Assembly: GCA_905182405.1 (NCBI GenBank)
Contig: CAJJBQ010000002.1
Span: 1,784,483 to 1,848,482 of the forward strand
From: Akkermansiaceae bacterium
GTDB lineage: Bacteria; Verrucomicrobiota; Verrucomicrobiia; Verrucomicrobiales; Akkermansiaceae
DNA length: 64,000 bases
Direction of reading: 5' to 3'
Position numbers and translations under genes: made by a program. The notes beneath the pieces were generated by a model. It had not been told where the DNA came from, ran no database searches, and saw nothing but the letters and a program-made list of their open reading frames with translations. Positions 62,956 to 64,000 of the stretch are shown here, in pieces. The first letter of the stretch is position 1, and the number at the start of each line of letters is the position of its first letter.

Positions 62956-63154
62956 CGCTCGAACCTACCGCTCCACCTTCGTGATTTCTTCAGCGTTCTT
63001 CAGCCACAAATACTGTTAGGTCCAGATTCTCGGCGGCTTCACTCCGGAATTCCTTAAAATGATTTACATCGCGCAGGGCAATCAAAACCACTGCCCTCCG
63101 GTTTTGCTCCCCTAAAGCGATACCCCAAATTCTTGTTGTTGTTCTCGTTAACTT
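62956..63154 (-). other. Spacer between lpxK and moaA with protein-like fragments
   Basis: Together with the frame just downstream, this makes about 300 bases without a firm gene. The minus strand contains LIALRDVNHFKEFRSEAAEN followed by LDLTVFVAEER and a stop (near 63000), then in another frame WLKNAEEITKVER and a stop. The lpxK stop is itself fused to a new ATG (ATGA at 63155-63158), but that frame runs only 34 codons. The fragments suggest a small frameshifted gene. Confidence 0.3.
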
Positions 63155-64000
63155 TCATCGCTGAGAATCTAACATCAATCGCTCTTCCGTCCAATCATGC
63201 GAAGATCTTTCCACGCGCTGGCAAATCCGCTCGACGCAGCGCTCCCACACTTCTTCCCCATCAAGAATCTTCACCTCAATGCGCAGATAGTAGACAGGCA
63301 CGTCCGCTTCACTGGGCACCGGAAACCGCACCGCGTCCTTTTCCGTCGTGATGATCATCTCCACCCCACGATTGACACAGCGCTTCATAAAGCGATCGAT
63401 GTCCGCCTGAGTGAAGGCATGATGATCAGCAAAGGTGGTGTGGAAAAGAACCTTCGCCCCCAGTCCTTTTAACAATTTGTCAAAGCTCTCGGGCATCGCG
63501 ATTCCTGAAATGGCAGCGACGTATTTTCCATCAAGCCCATCCAAGGGAAGAATCTCATCATGGAAGACCCCCTGCACGTGCTTGGGCCCATGAGTGCACT
63601 CCATGATCTCCGCACTTGGATTATATTTCGCAATGCGCTTCCTCAGCTTCTCATTCGACGAGCCATCACACTTGGTGATGAACACATAATCCGCCCTCCG
63701 GAGGTTCTTGGGCGGTTCACGAAGCGTGCCCCGGGGAATGATACCATGAATACCGAAGGGAGTTCCTTGATCCACCAGAACCACATCAAGGGAATGTGCC
63801 AGATCGAGATATTGCATTCCGTCATCGAGAAGCAAGGTGTCCACGCCTAGCTCCTTCACCGCAAAGATGCCTCCCCGCACTCGGTCCTTGTCCACCACGA
63901 CCGCGACCCCGGGTAAATTCTTGGCAAGCATGTAGGGTTCGTCCCCCGCATAGCGCGCTTTGAGATAAACCTTGAAGCCATCGCTGACAATCTTTGGGGG
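63155..64000 (-). CDS. lpxK: Tetraacyldisaccharide 4'-kinase, partial
   Basis: Phosphorylates the 4' position of lipid A disaccharide. The gene runs off the right edge, so the N-terminal part with the P-loop is not seen. The visible 281 residues begin PKIVSDGFKVYLKARYAGDE, matching the conserved G-D-E-P region. They continue with LLLDDGMQYLDLAHSLDVVL (D-D-G-x-Q), FGIHGIIPRGTLREP, ADYVFITKCDGS, AISGIAMPESFDKLL, FADHHAFTQADI and MIITTEKDAVRF. Its presence indicates a lipid A-containing outer membrane. Confidence 0.93.
   Translation of the reverse strand, partial: PPKIVSDGFKVYLKARYAGDEPYMLAKNLPGVAVVVDKDRVRGGIFAVKELGVDTLLLDDGMQYLDLAHSLDVVLVDQGTPFGIHGIIPRGTLREPPKNLRRADYVFITKCDGSSNEKLRKRIAKYNPSAEIMECTHGPKHVQGVFHDEILPLDGLDGKYVAAISGIAMPESFDKLLKGLGAKVLFHTTFADHHAFTQADIDRFMKRCVNRGVEMIITTEKDAVRFPVPSEADVPVYYLRIEVKILDGEEVWERCVERICQRVERSSHDWTEERLMLDSQR

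Overview
The window looks like a chromosomal segment of a Verrucomicrobiota bacterium, probably of the order Verrucomicrobiales. The evidence is the mix of genes: a division and cell wall (dcw) cluster, a formylglycine-type sulfatase, PQQ-like propeller proteins, EF-hand proteins, AsmA-like and lipid A genes of a Gram-negative envelope, and moderately GC-rich DNA with little use of strong Shine-Dalgarno sites. The phylum call is inference from gene content and protein style. I saw no rRNA or tRNA gene to anchor it.

Layout. 0-2.5 kb: a sulfatase and a divergent zinc metallopeptidase. 2.6-13.9 kb: a compact minus-strand dcw operon in the order mraZ-rsmH-ftsL-like-ftsI-murE-murF-mraY-murD-LysM protein-ftsW. 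It ends at ftsW: murG, murC, murB, ddl, ftsQ, ftsA and ftsZ are not present in the window. 14-17.6 kb: an HtrA/Deg protease and an OmpA-type protein. 17.6-22 kb: a minus-strand run with a kinase-fold protein, a metallo-beta-lactamase-fold hydrolase, pyrF, a DoxX/MauE-like protein, a TerC-family protein and an SH3-like lipoprotein. 22-26.4 kb: a sugar-nucleotide epimerase, manC, ruvX, truA and a membrane protein. 26.4-33.3 kb: envelope proteins of uncertain role, a putative Na+/H+ antiporter, ribE and a broken outer-membrane protein gene. 33.3-42.8 kb: hisS-aspS, a beta-barrel protein, an EF-hand protein, metF, an AsmA-like protein, scpA, nadD and a TPR protein. 42.8-50.4 kb: a dCMP deaminase-like protein, a decayed phosphoesterase gene, a DUF255 thioredoxin-domain protein, a PpiD-like chaperone and metG. 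50.4-52.7 kb: a gene graveyard around rplI, with relics of a type I restriction-modification locus (hsdM, hsdS, hsdR) and of a VIT-domain membrane protein. 52.7-64 kb: murI, a methyltransferase, tilS, a lipoprotein, a MarR regulator, pgeF, ispE, clpX, a PQQ-like propeller protein, a Lys/Ala-repeat HTH protein, moaA and a partial lpxK running off the right edge.

How the genes work together. Most intact genes are housekeeping: peptidoglycan precursor synthesis and septal polymerisation (dcw, murI), tRNA charging and modification (hisS, aspS, metG, truA, tilS), envelope quality control (HtrA, PpiD-like), proteolysis (ClpX) and cofactor or isoprenoid synthesis (ribE, nadD, moaA, ispE, metF). Many adjacent genes overlap by 1 to 8 bases, so translational coupling is common.

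I did not find a convincing new defence or biosynthetic system. The most unusual signals are the decayed loci (31.2, 43.3, 50.4-51.3 and 52.0-52.7 kb), the direct repeats in front of mraZ, a long leader hairpin before a beta-barrel gene (36.4 kb), and the HTH protein with a hexanucleotide-repeat lysine tail and its own operator-like repeats (61.4 kb).
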